Shown here one piece after another: positions 24,400 to 33,660 of a DNA stretch of 64,000 bases (its first letter is position 1; every line of letters starts with the position of its first letter). The stretch spans positions 1 to 64,000 of the forward strand of contig JAKIVA010000006.1 of the NCBI GenBank assembly GCA_021647265.1, in the 5' to 3' direction. The position numbers were made by a program, and so were the translations under genes. The DNA is from Lutibacter sp. GTDB lineage: Bacteria > Bacteroidota > Bacteroidia > Flavobacteriales > Flavobacteriaceae. The notes under the pieces are model-generated. The model worked only from the letters and a program-made list of their open reading frames with translations. It was not told the DNA's origin and did not search any database.

Positions 24400-25916
24400 G
24401 ATACATACATTAATTCTAACAATTCCTCTAAATATTTTCTTGAGTTTGATAATCTTGGCACTTTATGTTGCCCTCCTAATTTACCTTGTTGTTTTAACCA
24501 ATTATAAAATAATCCTTCTTTAGCAATATTAATTTTAGGCATAGATAGCGTTAGATTATTATAACGTTTGGCTTCATAATCTGAATTGATTGCTTTTAAA
24601 GCATTGTCTAACATTTCAGCAAAAAAACTAATATTATTAGGCTGTTTTCTAAATTCAATCATCCATTCATGTCCACCGCTTTTTTTATCATTCATAAATA
24701 TAGGAGCAACAGTATATTCACAAATTTCAGCACCAGTTTTTAAACATGCTTGTTTTAGGGCAGTTTCAGCATTGTCAATAATTAACTCTTCACCAAAAAC
24801 ATTGATAAAATGTTTGGTTCTTCCTGTAATTCGGATACGGTAAGGGTTTAATGAAGTGAATTTTATAGTGTCTCCAATTAAATAACGCCATAAGCCGCCA
24901 TTTGTAGTAATTACAAGAGCGTAATTTGTGTTTAGTTTTACTTTGGAAAGTGAAATTGCTTCAGAGTTTTCGCCTTCAAATTTATTCATAGGAATAAATT
25001 CATAAAAAATACCATAATCAAGCATTAACAATAAGTCTAATGAATTATTTAAATCTTGAATAGCAAAAAAGCCTTCAGAAGCATTATAAGTTTCATAATA
25101 TTTAAAATCTTTTTTTGGAATTATTTTTTTAAACTGTTCACGATACGGGTTAAAATTAACACCTCCGTGAAAATAAACTTCCAAATTTGGCCAAACTTCA
25201 ATAATATTATTTTTCCCCGTTTTTTCTAAAACTTTGTTTAGCAGTACCAACATCCATGAGGGAACACCAACTAGGCTGGTAAGATCTTCCTCTATAGTTT
25301 CATCTATAATAGCTTCTATTTTACTTTCCCATTCACTCATTAAAGCAGTTTCTTGCTTTGGAGCGCTACTAAAATCTGCCCAAAAAGGCAAGTTTTCAAT
25401 AATAATAGCAGATAAATCACCAAAATAAGAGTTGTTATCTTCATAAATAGCACTGCTACCTCCCAAGCGTAAGCCTTTTCCAATAAAAAGTTGAGAATCG
25501 GGATTGTTATTAAAATAAAGGCAAAGCATATCTTTACCAGCTTTAAAATGACAATCTTCTAGTGCTTCCTCACTAACAGGAATAAATTTACTTTTTGCAT
25601 TGGTTGTGCCACTAGATTTAGCAAACCATTTAATAGGAGTTGGCCAAAATAAATTTTGTTCTCCTTTTCTGGCACGTTCAATTAGCGGCTCAATAGATTC
25701 ATACTGTTGAATGGGTACATTTTCTTTAAATTCTTTATACGTTTTAATACTTGAAAAATTATATTGTCTACCAATTTCAGTATATTTTGCTGTTTGAAGT
25801 AATTTAAAAAGAAGCTCGTTTTGAACATCAACAGGATATTTTAAAAATAATTCTACCTGATGCTTTCTTTTTTTTAAGAACCATGAAATTATTGAATTAA
25901 CTATTTGATATGGCAT
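24396..25916 (-). CDS. GH3 family acyl-adenylate-forming protein
   Basis: This 506-residue protein belongs to the GH3 family of the ANL adenylating superfamily, best known from plant auxin amido synthetases. The ATP-binding loop is SSGTTNAKSKFIPV (about 106-119), and NASEGFFAIQD, GGLWRYLIGDTIKF and RITGRTKHFINVFGEELI follow in the expected order. It should adenylate a carboxylic acid and couple it to an amine or thiol. The bacterial substrates are unknown to me. It stands alone on minus, divergent from DUF2797 by 47 bp. Confidence 0.9.
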   Translation of the reverse strand: MPYQIVNSIISWFLKKRKHQVELFLKYPVDVQNELLFKLLQTAKYTEIGRQYNFSSIKTYKEFKENVPIQQYESIEPLIERARKGEQNLFWPTPIKWFAKSSGTTNAKSKFIPVSEEALEDCHFKAGKDMLCLYFNNNPDSQLFIGKGLRLGGSSAIYEDNNSYFGDLSAIIIENLPFWADFSSAPKQETALMSEWESKIEAIIDETIEEDLTSLVGVPSWMLVLLNKVLEKTGKNNIIEVWPNLEVYFHGGVNFNPYREQFKKIIPKKDFKYYETYNASEGFFAIQDLNNSLDLLLMLDYGIFYEFIPMNKFEGENSEAISLSKVKLNTNYALVITTNGGLWRYLIGDTIKFTSLNPYRIRITGRTKHFINVFGEELIIDNAETALKQACLKTGAEICEYTVAPIFMNDKKSGGHEWMIEFRKQPNNISFFAEMLDNALKAINSDYEAKRYNNLTLSMPKINIAKEGLFYNWLKQQGKLGGQHKVPRLSNSRKYLEELLELMYVS

Positions 25917-25963
25917 TTTTTTATTGAGTATCTTTATCGTGTTAAATTTACTAAAAACTTTCT

Positions 25964-26761
25964 ATGAAATACCAAGCTGTATTAAAAAAAATGATGACAG
26001 AGTTAAATGATGTGGTACATTATTATTTAGATGTTGAAAATGATTTTTTAAACTTAAATCAATTATTAAACAGAAAAATTGCAATTAGTTTTGAAGGTTA
26101 TCAATGTTTAAGTTGCGGAAAAGAAAAAAAAATATTTAGACAAGGGCTTTGTTATGATTGTTTTTACAAAAGTGCAGCTGTTGGTGATTGGGTGATGAGG
26201 CCTGAGTTAAGTACAGCACATTTAGGAATTGAAGATCGTGATTTAGCTTATGAAAAACAGGTTCAGTTAAAGCCACATATTGTTTATTTAGCCTTATCAA
26301 GCAATGTAAAAGTTGGTGTAACTCGTAAAACGCAAATACCAACTCGCTGGATTGATCAAGGAGCTACAAAAGCCATAGAAATTGTGGAGGTTCCAAACAG
26401 ATATTTAGCAGGGATAACAGAAGTTGCTTTGAAAGAACATGTTGCTGATAAAACGAATTGGCAAAAAATGTTGAAAAATGAAATATTAGACATTGATTTA
26501 ATTGAAGAAAGAGAAAAACTAAAAGCATTTATCCCTAATGAAGCGCAACCTTATTTTTTGGCGAATAATGGAAAAGTCACCGAAATTAAATATCCAGTTC
26601 TTCAATACCCAATAAAGGTTAAATCGTTAAACCTAGAAAAAACACCTAGTTATTTAGGTAAATTAATAGGAGTAAAAGGACAATATTTATTATTTGAAGA
26701 TAACACCGTTTTCAATATTAGAAATAGTGAAGGCTATAAAGTGATAATAGAAGTGAAATAA
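25964..26761 (+). CDS. DUF2797 family zinc-ribbon protein
   Basis: The 265 residues begin with a helical stretch, then a four-cysteine zinc site (Cys48, Cys51, Cys63, Cys66: CLSCGKEKKIFRQGLCYDCF). Next come the family's VYLALSSNVKVGVTRKTQIPTRWIDQG-like block (about 108-134) and a C-terminal strand-rich part. The VKVGVTRKTQIPTRW block looks GIY-YIG-related, as I recall for this family. No activity is established. It is widespread in Bacteroidota as a single gene; here it precedes fabD by 43 bp. Confidence 0.85.
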   Translation: MKYQAVLKKMMTELNDVVHYYLDVENDFLNLNQLLNRKIAISFEGYQCLSCGKEKKIFRQGLCYDCFYKSAAVGDWVMRPELSTAHLGIEDRDLAYEKQVQLKPHIVYLALSSNVKVGVTRKTQIPTRWIDQGATKAIEIVEVPNRYLAGITEVALKEHVADKTNWQKMLKNEILDIDLIEEREKLKAFIPNEAQPYFLANNGKVTEIKYPVLQYPIKVKSLNLEKTPSYLGKLIGVKGQYLLFEDNTVFNIRNSEGYKVIIEVK

Positions 26762-26804
26762 TTCTTATTTTTACGCCCTTTAAATAAATTAAAAAATAAA
26801 ATAA

Positions 26805-27686
26805 ATGAAAGCGTATATTTTTCCAGGTCAAGGAGCTCAATTTTCAGGAATGGGAGTAGATTTATATGAAAAATTTCCAGAAGCTCAAGAACTTTTTGAA
26901 AAGGCCAATAAAATTTTAGGATTTTCAATTACAGATATTATGTTTGAGGGAACAGCTGAAGAATTAAAGCAAACAAAAGTTACTCAGCCAGCTATTTTTT
27001 TACATTCTACAATATTGGCGAAAATTTTAGGCGAAAATTTTAAACCAGAAATGGTTGCAGGTCACTCTTTGGGAGAATTTTCAGCATTGGTGGCAAACGG
27101 TGTTTTAACATTTGAAGATGGATTAAAATTAGTATCCCAAAGAGCTTTGGCAATGCAAAAGGCTTGTGAAATGCAAGAATCTACAATGGCTGCAGTTTTA
27201 GGGTTAGATGATTTAGTGGTAGAAGAAACTTGTGCAAGTATTGATGGAGTAGTAGTGGCAGCAAATTATAATTGTCCAGGTCAACTAGTCATTTCAGGAG
27301 AAATTACAGCAATAGATAAAGCGTGCGAACTTTTAACTGAAAAAGGAGCGAGACGCGCCTTAAAATTGCCAGTTGGAGGTGCTTTTCATTCGCCGTTAAT
27401 GGAACCTGCAAGAGAAGAATTAGCTGAAGCTATTAAGAATACAACATTTGGTGAACCCATATGCCCTGTGTATCAAAATGTTGTTGCAAAAGCAGTTACA
27501 AACCCTGAGGATATTAAACATAATTTAATGAAGCAACTAACATCCCCAGTTCGTTGGACACAGTCCATTCAACAAATGATTACAGATGGAGGAACAGAAT
27601 TTATTGAAGTTGGACCTGGGAAAGTTTTGCAAGGTTTAATGCGGAAAATAGATAGAAGTGTAACAGCGAGTGGTGCTACTGTTTAG
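26805..27686 (+). CDS. fabD: Malonyl CoA-acyl carrier protein transacylase
   Basis: FabD loads malonyl from CoA onto ACP for fatty-acid elongation. The nucleophile Ser88 sits in VAGHSLGEFSALVA, His195 in GGAFHSPLMEPA, and FPGQGAQFSGMG starts the protein. At 293 residues it is close to the usual length. A terminator follows at 27705-27744. Confidence 0.97.
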   Translation: MKAYIFPGQGAQFSGMGVDLYEKFPEAQELFEKANKILGFSITDIMFEGTAEELKQTKVTQPAIFLHSTILAKILGENFKPEMVAGHSLGEFSALVANGVLTFEDGLKLVSQRALAMQKACEMQESTMAAVLGLDDLVVEETCASIDGVVVAANYNCPGQLVISGEITAIDKACELLTEKGARRALKLPVGGAFHSPLMEPAREELAEAIKNTTFGEPICPVYQNVVAKAVTNPEDIKHNLMKQLTSPVRWTQSIQQMITDGGTEFIEVGPGKVLQGLMRKIDRSVTASGATV

Positions 27687-27704
27687 CTAAAATAGCTTCT
27701 TATT

Positions 27705-27744
27705 AAAAAAGTCATTTTAATATTCTTTAAAATGACTTTTTTGT
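27705..27744. terminator. Bidirectional intrinsic terminator between fabD and galE
   Basis: AAAAAAGTCATTTTAA (27705-27720) and TTAAAATGACTTTTTT (27727-27742) form a perfect 16-bp stem with a 6-nt loop. A-run and T-run flanks allow termination from both convergent genes. Confidence 0.9.
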
Positions 27745-27769
27745 TCTTAATAAATTTTAAAAACACAAC

Positions 27770-28780
27770 TTACTTTAATGTTTTTTGCCATTTCCAAGCG
27801 GATAGTAAGGCTTCATCTAAAGTGAATTTAGCTTTCCAACCTAATTCATTATTTGCAATAGTAGTATCTGCATAAGCAACAGTTATATCACCCTCTCTAC
27901 GGTTAACTAATTTATAGTTTAACTTTTTGCCAGTAACTTTTTCAAAAGATTGAATAACTTCTAATACTGAATTTCCTTTTCCAGTTCCAATATTAAACAC
28001 TTCAAAAGAAGATTTGTTTTTGTTCTCAAGTAATCTTCTTAGTGCAACAATATGAGCTTTTGCTAGATCTACAACGTGAATGTAATCACGAATAGCGGTT
28101 CCGTCTGGGGTGTCATAATCACTTCCAAAAACAGCTAATTCTTTGCGAATACCTGCGGCGGTTTGTGTTACAAATGGAATTAAATTTTGAGGAACGCCAA
28201 TTGGTAATTCTCCAATTTTTGCTGATTCATGGGCTCCAATTGGATTAAAATAACGTAAAGCAATTGCTTTTATGTCAGAAATTTTTGTAGTGTCTTTTAT
28301 AATTTCTTCGCCAATTTGCTTCGTGTTTCCGTAAGGAGATTCTGCAGGTTTAATAGGCGCATTTTCAGTAACAGGAAGCACGTCTGCTTGTCCATAAACA
28401 GTACAAGATGAGCTAAAAATAAAATAATCTACATTGTTAGCTTTCATTTCTTGTAATAAATAAATTAAGGAGCCAATATTATTTTCATAATATTCTAGTG
28501 GTTTTTCAACACTTTCACCAACAGCTTTGGAAGCTGCAAAATGAATGACACCATCCACTATATTTTCTTTAAAGAATTTTTGAACAGCAACTTTATCTTT
28601 TAAATCAATATTAAAGTAATCGGGTTTTTTAGTTGTTATAGAAGTAATTTTATCAAGTACATCTATAGTTGAATTTGATAAATTATCAATTATTAGCACA
28701 TCAAAGCCTTTGTTTTGAAGTTCAACAACCGTATGTGAACCAATAAAACCTAAGCCTCCTGTTACTAAAATTTTCTTCAT
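27770..28780 (-). CDS. galE: UDP-glucose 4-epimerase
   Basis: GalE interconverts UDP-glucose and UDP-galactose with bound NAD. Visible are the Rossmann loop TGGLGFIGSH (7-16), the SSSCTVYG strand with catalytic Ser around 125, the YxxxK pair Tyr150/Lys154 (SPYGNTK) and RYFNPIGAHESAKIGE. The 336-residue length is standard. It overlaps the upstream aminotransferase gene by one base, so the two are cotranscribed, suggesting surface polysaccharide or glycan synthesis. Confidence 0.95.
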   Translation of the reverse strand: MKKILVTGGLGFIGSHTVVELQNKGFDVLIIDNLSNSTIDVLDKITSITTKKPDYFNIDLKDKVAVQKFFKENIVDGVIHFAASKAVGESVEKPLEYYENNIGSLIYLLQEMKANNVDYFIFSSSCTVYGQADVLPVTENAPIKPAESPYGNTKQIGEEIIKDTTKISDIKAIALRYFNPIGAHESAKIGELPIGVPQNLIPFVTQTAAGIRKELAVFGSDYDTPDGTAIRDYIHVVDLAKAHIVALRRLLENKNKSSFEVFNIGTGKGNSVLEVIQSFEKVTGKKLNYKLVNRREGDITVAYADTTIANNELGWKAKFTLDEALLSAWKWQKTLK

Positions 28781-29910
28781 TATTTATGTAGAAAATTTAA
28801 CACGGTTGATGTAATAAAATCTAGCTGTTCATCATCTAATTCTGTATGCATTGGTAAAGATAAAACAGTGTTTATCAATTCGTTTGTAACGTTAAAATCA
28901 TCTTCCTTGTAACGTGCATCTACATATGCTTTTTGGCTGTGTAAAGGAACAGGATAATAAATTGCATTTGGGATTCCGTTGTCTAACAAATGTTGGTGCA
29001 GTGCATTTCTATCTACATTTTTTACTTGAATTGTATATTGATGGAATACATGAGTAGTAAAATTACTAATTATAGGTGTTGTAATATTTTCAGTTGCAGA
29101 AAATGCTTTTGTATAATATTCAGCCGCTTTTCTTCTTGTATTGCAATAGCTATTTAAAAGAGGTAGTTTTATACGTAAAACAGCTGCTTGAATACTATCT
29201 AAACGAGAATTTACACCAACAACATCATGGTAATAACGTTTATACATTCCGTGATTTACCATTCCTCTAAGTGTATGAGCTAACTCATCATCGTTTGTAA
29301 AAATAGCGCCACCATCGCCGTAACAACCTAAGTTTTTTGAAGGGAAAAATGAAGTAGTACCAACATTTCCAATGGTACCGGCTTTCTTTTTTGATCCATC
29401 TTTGAAAGTGTAATCTGCACCAATTGCTTGTGCTGTATCTTCAATTACAAATAAGTTAAATTCTTTAGCTACTTCTAAAACAGCTTCCATATTGGCACAT
29501 TGTCCAAATAAATGAACAGGAACAATAGCTTTAGTTTTGGGAGTAATTGCTTTTTTTAAGGATTCAATATTAATATTAAATGTATCTTTTTCAACATCAA
29601 CCAATACAGGTGTTAAATGTAATAAGGCTATAACTTCAACGGTTGCTGCAAATGTAAAGTCAGCTGTAATAACTTCATCTCCAGGTTTTAATCCTAAACC
29701 CATCATTGCTATTTGTAGGGCATCTGTTCCGTTTGCACAAGGAATTACATGTTTTACATTTAAATAAGTTTCCAATTCTTTTTGAAAACTGTGAACTTCA
29801 GGACCATTTATGTATGCTGCAGATTTTACAACTTCTAATATCTTTGAATCTATTTCTTTTTGAATTTTATCATATTGACCAAGTAGGTCAACCATTTGTA
29901 TTTTTTTCAT
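28780..29910 (-). CDS. DegT/DnrJ/EryC1/StrS family sugar aminotransferase
   Basis: The 376-residue PLP enzyme carries the Schiff-base Lys192 in FFPSKNLGCYGDGG and the family motifs NGTDALQIAMMGLGLKPGDE and HLFGQCANM. Members transaminate keto groups on nucleotide sugars (WecE, WbpE and similar). It should act in the cytoplasm on a UDP- or dTDP-linked sugar for glycan synthesis. It is translationally coupled to galE (overlap at 28780). No other polysaccharide genes surround the pair here. Confidence 0.92.
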   Translation of the reverse strand: MKKIQMVDLLGQYDKIQKEIDSKILEVVKSAAYINGPEVHSFQKELETYLNVKHVIPCANGTDALQIAMMGLGLKPGDEVITADFTFAATVEVIALLHLTPVLVDVEKDTFNINIESLKKAITPKTKAIVPVHLFGQCANMEAVLEVAKEFNLFVIEDTAQAIGADYTFKDGSKKKAGTIGNVGTTSFFPSKNLGCYGDGGAIFTNDDELAHTLRGMVNHGMYKRYYHDVVGVNSRLDSIQAAVLRIKLPLLNSYCNTRRKAAEYYTKAFSATENITTPIISNFTTHVFHQYTIQVKNVDRNALHQHLLDNGIPNAIYYPVPLHSQKAYVDARYKEDDFNVTNELINTVLSLPMHTELDDEQLDFITSTVLNFLHK

Positions 29911-29996
29911 GCTTAGTGATTAAGTAATCTAGCGTACAAAAATACAATAAAAGCGATTGCTATACAATCTTAAATGTAGTTAACTACCAGAATGTT

Positions 29997-30884
29997 TTAG
30001 TCAAATAAATTAGACGATAAATAACGATCACCTCTATCAGGTATAATGGTTACGATGATGCCTTTGGTTAATTTCTTGGCTAATTTTAAGGAAGCAACAA
30101 CAGCACCGCCTCCACTCATTCCAGAAAAAACACCTTCTTCTTTTGCTAATTTTTTAGTCATTTCTTTTGCATCTTCTTCACTAACCTCAATAATTGTATC
30201 TACTTTTTTAGGGTCAAATATCTTGGGGAGAAATTCTTTTGACCACTTTCTTATACCAGGAATTTTAGAATTATCTGTAGGTTGTGCTCCAATAATTTGA
30301 ATAGCTGGATTTTTTTCTTTTAAATAAGTTGAAACTCCCATAATAGTGCCTGTAGTACCCATTGCAGAAACAAAATGTGTTATTTCTCCAAGAGTATCGT
30401 TCCAAATTTCAGGACCGGTAGTTTTGTAATGTGCTTTCCAATTATCCTTATTTGCAAATTGATCAAGCATGTGGTACCCTTTTTCCAAAACTTGTTTTTC
30501 AGCATATTCTCTAGAGCCTTCAATACCTTTTTCAGAGGGTGTTAATGTCACTTTAGCACCATAGGCTTGCATTGTTTGTACACGTTCTATGGTTGAGTTT
30601 TCGGGCATAACAAATTCAATATTTACATCAAATTGCTGGGCAATCATAGCCAGTGCAATACCCGTATTTCCACTTGTTGCCTCAATTAAATAATCTCCTT
30701 TTTTTATTTCTTTTCGTTCAAAAGCAGCAGAAATCATATTAAATGCAGCTCTATCTTTCACACTTCCAGCAGGGTTATTTCCTTCTAGTTTAAGAAATAA
30801 TGAAACGTTTTTATTGCTTAATAAATGTTGAACTTTTATTAATGGAGTGTTTCCTATAAAATCAAAAATATACTTATTTTTCAC
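29997..30884 (-). CDS. cysM: Cysteine synthase (O-acetylserine sulfhydrylase B type)
   Basis: The 295-residue PLP protein makes cysteine from O-acetylserine and sulfide or thiosulfate. Lys43 in NNPAGSVKDRAAF binds PLP; EATSGNTGIALAMIA and GTTGTIMGVSTYL are substrate and phosphate loops. SxxGSVKDR with NNPAG, and the size, favour the CysM-type. Its start overlaps the end of the serine acetyltransferase gene by 4 bp, so both steps of cysteine synthesis are coupled. Confidence 0.93.
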   Translation of the reverse strand: MKNKYIFDFIGNTPLIKVQHLLSNKNVSLFLKLEGNNPAGSVKDRAAFNMISAAFERKEIKKGDYLIEATSGNTGIALAMIAQQFDVNIEFVMPENSTIERVQTMQAYGAKVTLTPSEKGIEGSREYAEKQVLEKGYHMLDQFANKDNWKAHYKTTGPEIWNDTLGEITHFVSAMGTTGTIMGVSTYLKEKNPAIQIIGAQPTDNSKIPGIRKWSKEFLPKIFDPKKVDTIIEVSEEDAKEMTKKLAKEEGVFSGMSGGGAVVASLKLAKKLTKGIIVTIIPDRGDRYLSSNLFD

Positions 30885-31675
30885 GATTTAAATTTAGGTT
30901 TTAGTTTAGTTTCAGTTGTATGATATACCAATGAGTTTTTAGGGACAGATTTTGTTAGCCAAACATTTCCACCAATGGTAGTATTTTCTCCTATAATTGT
31001 ATCACCTCCTAATATCGTTGCATTCGCATAGATGGTAACATTATTTTCTACCGTAGGATGCCGTTTTGTATTTTTCATGTTCTTTTCAACTTGCAAAGCT
31101 CCTAAAGTTACTCCTTGATAAATTTTTACATGGTTTTTGATAATACAGGTTTCTCCAATTACCGTACCAGTAGCGTGGTCAATAAAAAAGGATTTACCAA
31201 TAGTTGCTCCAGGATGGATATCTGTTCCGGTTTTCCCATGGGCATATTCACTCATTAATCTAGGAATAAGAGGTGTATTTAATAATAACAATTCATGACT
31301 AAATCTATAAATAGCGATTGCGTAAAATCCTGGGTATGCAAGGTAAACTTCTTCTATTGTTTTTGCAGCAGGATCATTATTAACTAATTCTTGAGCGTCT
31401 AAATGTAAATTTTCTAAAATTGTAGGTAATTTAATTAAAAAACTTTTCCAAATAGGTTCGTAAGAACAATCATTATTTTTACATGCGAGTTTGTAAATTT
31501 CTTTAAAATTATTTTCTAATTTTTCAATATTGCTTGTAGTGCAGGCTTCAGCATCAAAGAGTGTGTAAAATAGGTCATTTGTAAATTTCTCAGTTTTATA
31601 TTTTAGACTGAAATTTAAGTGAGGCCTATTTTTATTGAGTATAATCTTATGTATTATTTCTTTTTTTAGAGGCAT
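30881..31675 (-). CDS. cysE: Serine O-acetyltransferase (EpsC/CysE-like, left-handed beta-helix)
   Basis: From ATG 31675 (MPLKKEIIHKII) the product is 264 residues; the longer frame from 31780 would run inside the nitroreductase gene and is rejected. The N-terminal half is helical. The C-terminal half is a hexapeptide-repeat acetyltransferase: GTDIHPGATIGKSFFIDHAT, GTVIGETCIIKNHVKIYQG, ATILGGDTIIGENTTIGGN. It forms O-acetylserine, the substrate of the overlapping cysM. Symbol cysE is by function; the sequence type is closer to the flavobacterial EpsC-like group. The C-terminus lacks an obvious CysE-CysK interaction Ile. Confidence 0.88.
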   Translation of the reverse strand: MPLKKEIIHKIILNKNRPHLNFSLKYKTEKFTNDLFYTLFDAEACTTSNIEKLENNFKEIYKLACKNNDCSYEPIWKSFLIKLPTILENLHLDAQELVNNDPAAKTIEEVYLAYPGFYAIAIYRFSHELLLLNTPLIPRLMSEYAHGKTGTDIHPGATIGKSFFIDHATGTVIGETCIIKNHVKIYQGVTLGALQVEKNMKNTKRHPTVENNVTIYANATILGGDTIIGENTTIGGNVWLTKSVPKNSLVYHTTETKLKPKFKS

Positions 31676-31703
31676 AAAATGTTTGATAGTTTTTATAAAA
31701 TAA

Positions 31704-32438
31704 TTACCACTTTTTGTAAACTTCTTCAAAAGCAATTCTAAAGCGTTCACCATAAATACCTTCAGGTTTCCGGATTCCACAAGAAATTACCATATTAATT
31801 TCACTTTTAGAAGGCAAATTTAGTATTTTTTTTATACGAAGAGAATCATTTCCCTCCATAGGGCAAGTATCATACCCTTCAGCAGCCATACTTAGCATAA
31901 AAGTTTGTGCAGCCAAGCCAGCACTTTTGTGTGCAACAATTCTCATGTCAGATTTTCTTAGTTGTCTGTAGGTAGGTCTGAAAAGACCTGTTACCCATGA
32001 GATACTATATTTAATACAACCATATATTCCAAAAAATTCACCATACACAAAAGGCATAATTTTTTTATAATAGTTTAGTGCAAATTTTTCGCGACCAGTA
32101 TATTTTTCTTTCGGGTTTTTTCCAAATAATTTTTCTAAATATGTAAGGTTTTCTTTGGCTCTTTTCTTCCATAAGTCTTTTCTAACAACTACAACTAGCA
32201 TTTCTTTGGCAGTAACTGCCGCGCTTTGTCCTAAACAAGCAATAGCTAACTTATTTAAGATCGTTTTTGAAGTAACATGATGAAATTCCCATAATTGCAT
32301 ATTGCTACTGTTTGGAGCAAGTATAGCTTGTTGAATACATTTTTTTACAATTTCAGAATCAATTTCTCTATTTTCGTCGTACACCCTTACAGATCTACGG
32401 TAATTAATGGCATCAATAAGCGTTGTATTGTTTTTCAT
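31704..32438 (-). CDS. Nitroreductase family flavoprotein
   Basis: Using ATG 32438 (MKNNTTLIDAINYRRSVRVYD), 244 residues. The RRSVRVYD and LAPNSSNMQLWEFHHV blocks near the N-terminus bind FMN in this family, and AAEGYDTCPMEGND plus MVISCGIRKPEG close the fold. The enzymes reduce nitro compounds, quinones or enones with NAD(P)H. The middle (LEKLFGKNPKEKYTGREK through the GYFRPTYRQL-like segment) is an insertion. It lies between cysE and leuB, 51 bp from leuB; functional linkage is unclear. Confidence 0.88.
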   Translation of the reverse strand: MKNNTTLIDAINYRRSVRVYDENREIDSEIVKKCIQQAILAPNSSNMQLWEFHHVTSKTILNKLAIACLGQSAAVTAKEMLVVVVRKDLWKKRAKENLTYLEKLFGKNPKEKYTGREKFALNYYKKIMPFVYGEFFGIYGCIKYSISWVTGLFRPTYRQLRKSDMRIVAHKSAGLAAQTFMLSMAAEGYDTCPMEGNDSLRIKKILNLPSKSEINMVISCGIRKPEGIYGERFRIAFEEVYKKW

Positions 32439-32489
32439 AAACGTAAAACTAAACAAAAATTGGGGATTACCTATTTTAAAATTTCAGGA

Positions 32490-33605
32490 TTAAATAATTG
32501 TAGATTGACCTAAATCTATATTATTTTTATTGTAAAATGTATTTTCTTCATCTAAAATGAAGTCTTTTAAAAAATTACCAACACTTGTTGTTGAGAAATG
32601 ATTGGTAGTATTTAAATCTGGAGTTGAAATGTTTAAATCTATTGATTTCTCAACAGCATTTCTAATAGCTTCAGCTTCATCGTATAAGTCAAAATGTTCT
32701 AAAAGCATTGCAGCCGATAAGACTGCAGCTAAAGGATTGGCAATGTTTTTTCCTTTTGCTTGTGGGTATGATCCGTGAATAGGTTCAAATAAGGCAGTAT
32801 GCTTACCAATAGATGCTGATGCCAATAAACCAATAGAGCCTGAAATAACACTAGCTTCGTCAGAAAGAATATCCCCAAACATATTTTCAGTTAAAATAAC
32901 ATCAAATTGTTTGGGGTTTAAAATGAGTTGCATTGCAGCGTTATCAACAAATAAAAATTCTAGTTTTATAGCAGGGTATTCTTTCGCTATTTCAAGTACT
33001 CTTTTTCTCCAAAGTCGAGAGGTTTCTAATACATTGGCTTTATCAACTAAGGTTAGTTTTTTCCTTCTTATAGAAGCTGCTTTAAAAGCTAAATGTGCAA
33101 TTCTATCAATTTCATTAGCGGTATAGCTACAATTATCTGAGGCTGAATTTCCATCAGCACTCAATTTTTTTTCACCAAAATAGATACCGCCAGTAAGTTC
33201 TCTATAAATAATAAAGTCGGTTCCTTTAATTACATCTTTTTTTAAATTAGATTTATGAATTAAAGAATCATATGTTGTTAAGGGTCTAATATTTGCAAAA
33301 AGTCCTAAACTTTTTCGAAGCTTTAATAAGCCTTGTTCTGGACGAATTTTGGCGCTTGGATTGTTATCGTATTTTGGGTCTCCAATAGCTCCAAACAAAA
33401 TTGCATCAGCATTAGAGCAGATATCTAATGTTTTGTTTGGTAGTGGACTTCCGGTTTCTTCAATAGCAATAGCTCCAATTAACGCTGTTTTATACTCAAA
33501 AACATGATTGTATTTTTCAGCAATTGCATCTAATATTTTTGTTGATTGTTGAATTACATCAGGGCCAATTCCGTCACCAGGTAATAAAGCAATTTTTAAT
33601 TTCAT
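32490..33605 (-). CDS. leuB: 3-isopropylmalate dehydrogenase
   Basis: LeuB oxidatively decarboxylates 3-isopropylmalate with NAD in leucine synthesis. LPGDGIGPDV, FGAIGDPKYD, IYRELTGGIYFGEKK, VDNAAMQLILNPKQFDVILTE-type metal site and GSIGLLASASIG are all present; 371 residues is typical. It follows leuA by 55 bp on minus. leuC and leuD (the isomerase between them) are not in this window. Confidence 0.96.
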   Translation of the reverse strand: MKLKIALLPGDGIGPDVIQQSTKILDAIAEKYNHVFEYKTALIGAIAIEETGSPLPNKTLDICSNADAILFGAIGDPKYDNNPSAKIRPEQGLLKLRKSLGLFANIRPLTTYDSLIHKSNLKKDVIKGTDFIIYRELTGGIYFGEKKLSADGNSASDNCSYTANEIDRIAHLAFKAASIRRKKLTLVDKANVLETSRLWRKRVLEIAKEYPAIKLEFLFVDNAAMQLILNPKQFDVILTENMFGDILSDEASVISGSIGLLASASIGKHTALFEPIHGSYPQAKGKNIANPLAAVLSAAMLLEHFDLYDEAEAIRNAVEKSIDLNISTPDLNTTNHFSTTSVGNFLKDFILDEENTFYNKNNIDLGQSTII

Positions 33606-33660
33606 GTGTTTAGGTTATAATTTCAAAAATAACATAAAAACTTACAAAGTAATCTTTAAT

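Noticed and set aside
30881..31780. Long 299-aa version of the serine acetyltransferase
   Set aside because: Its first 35 residues are read from inside the nitroreductase gene; ATG 31675 removes the overlap and gives a normal N-terminus.
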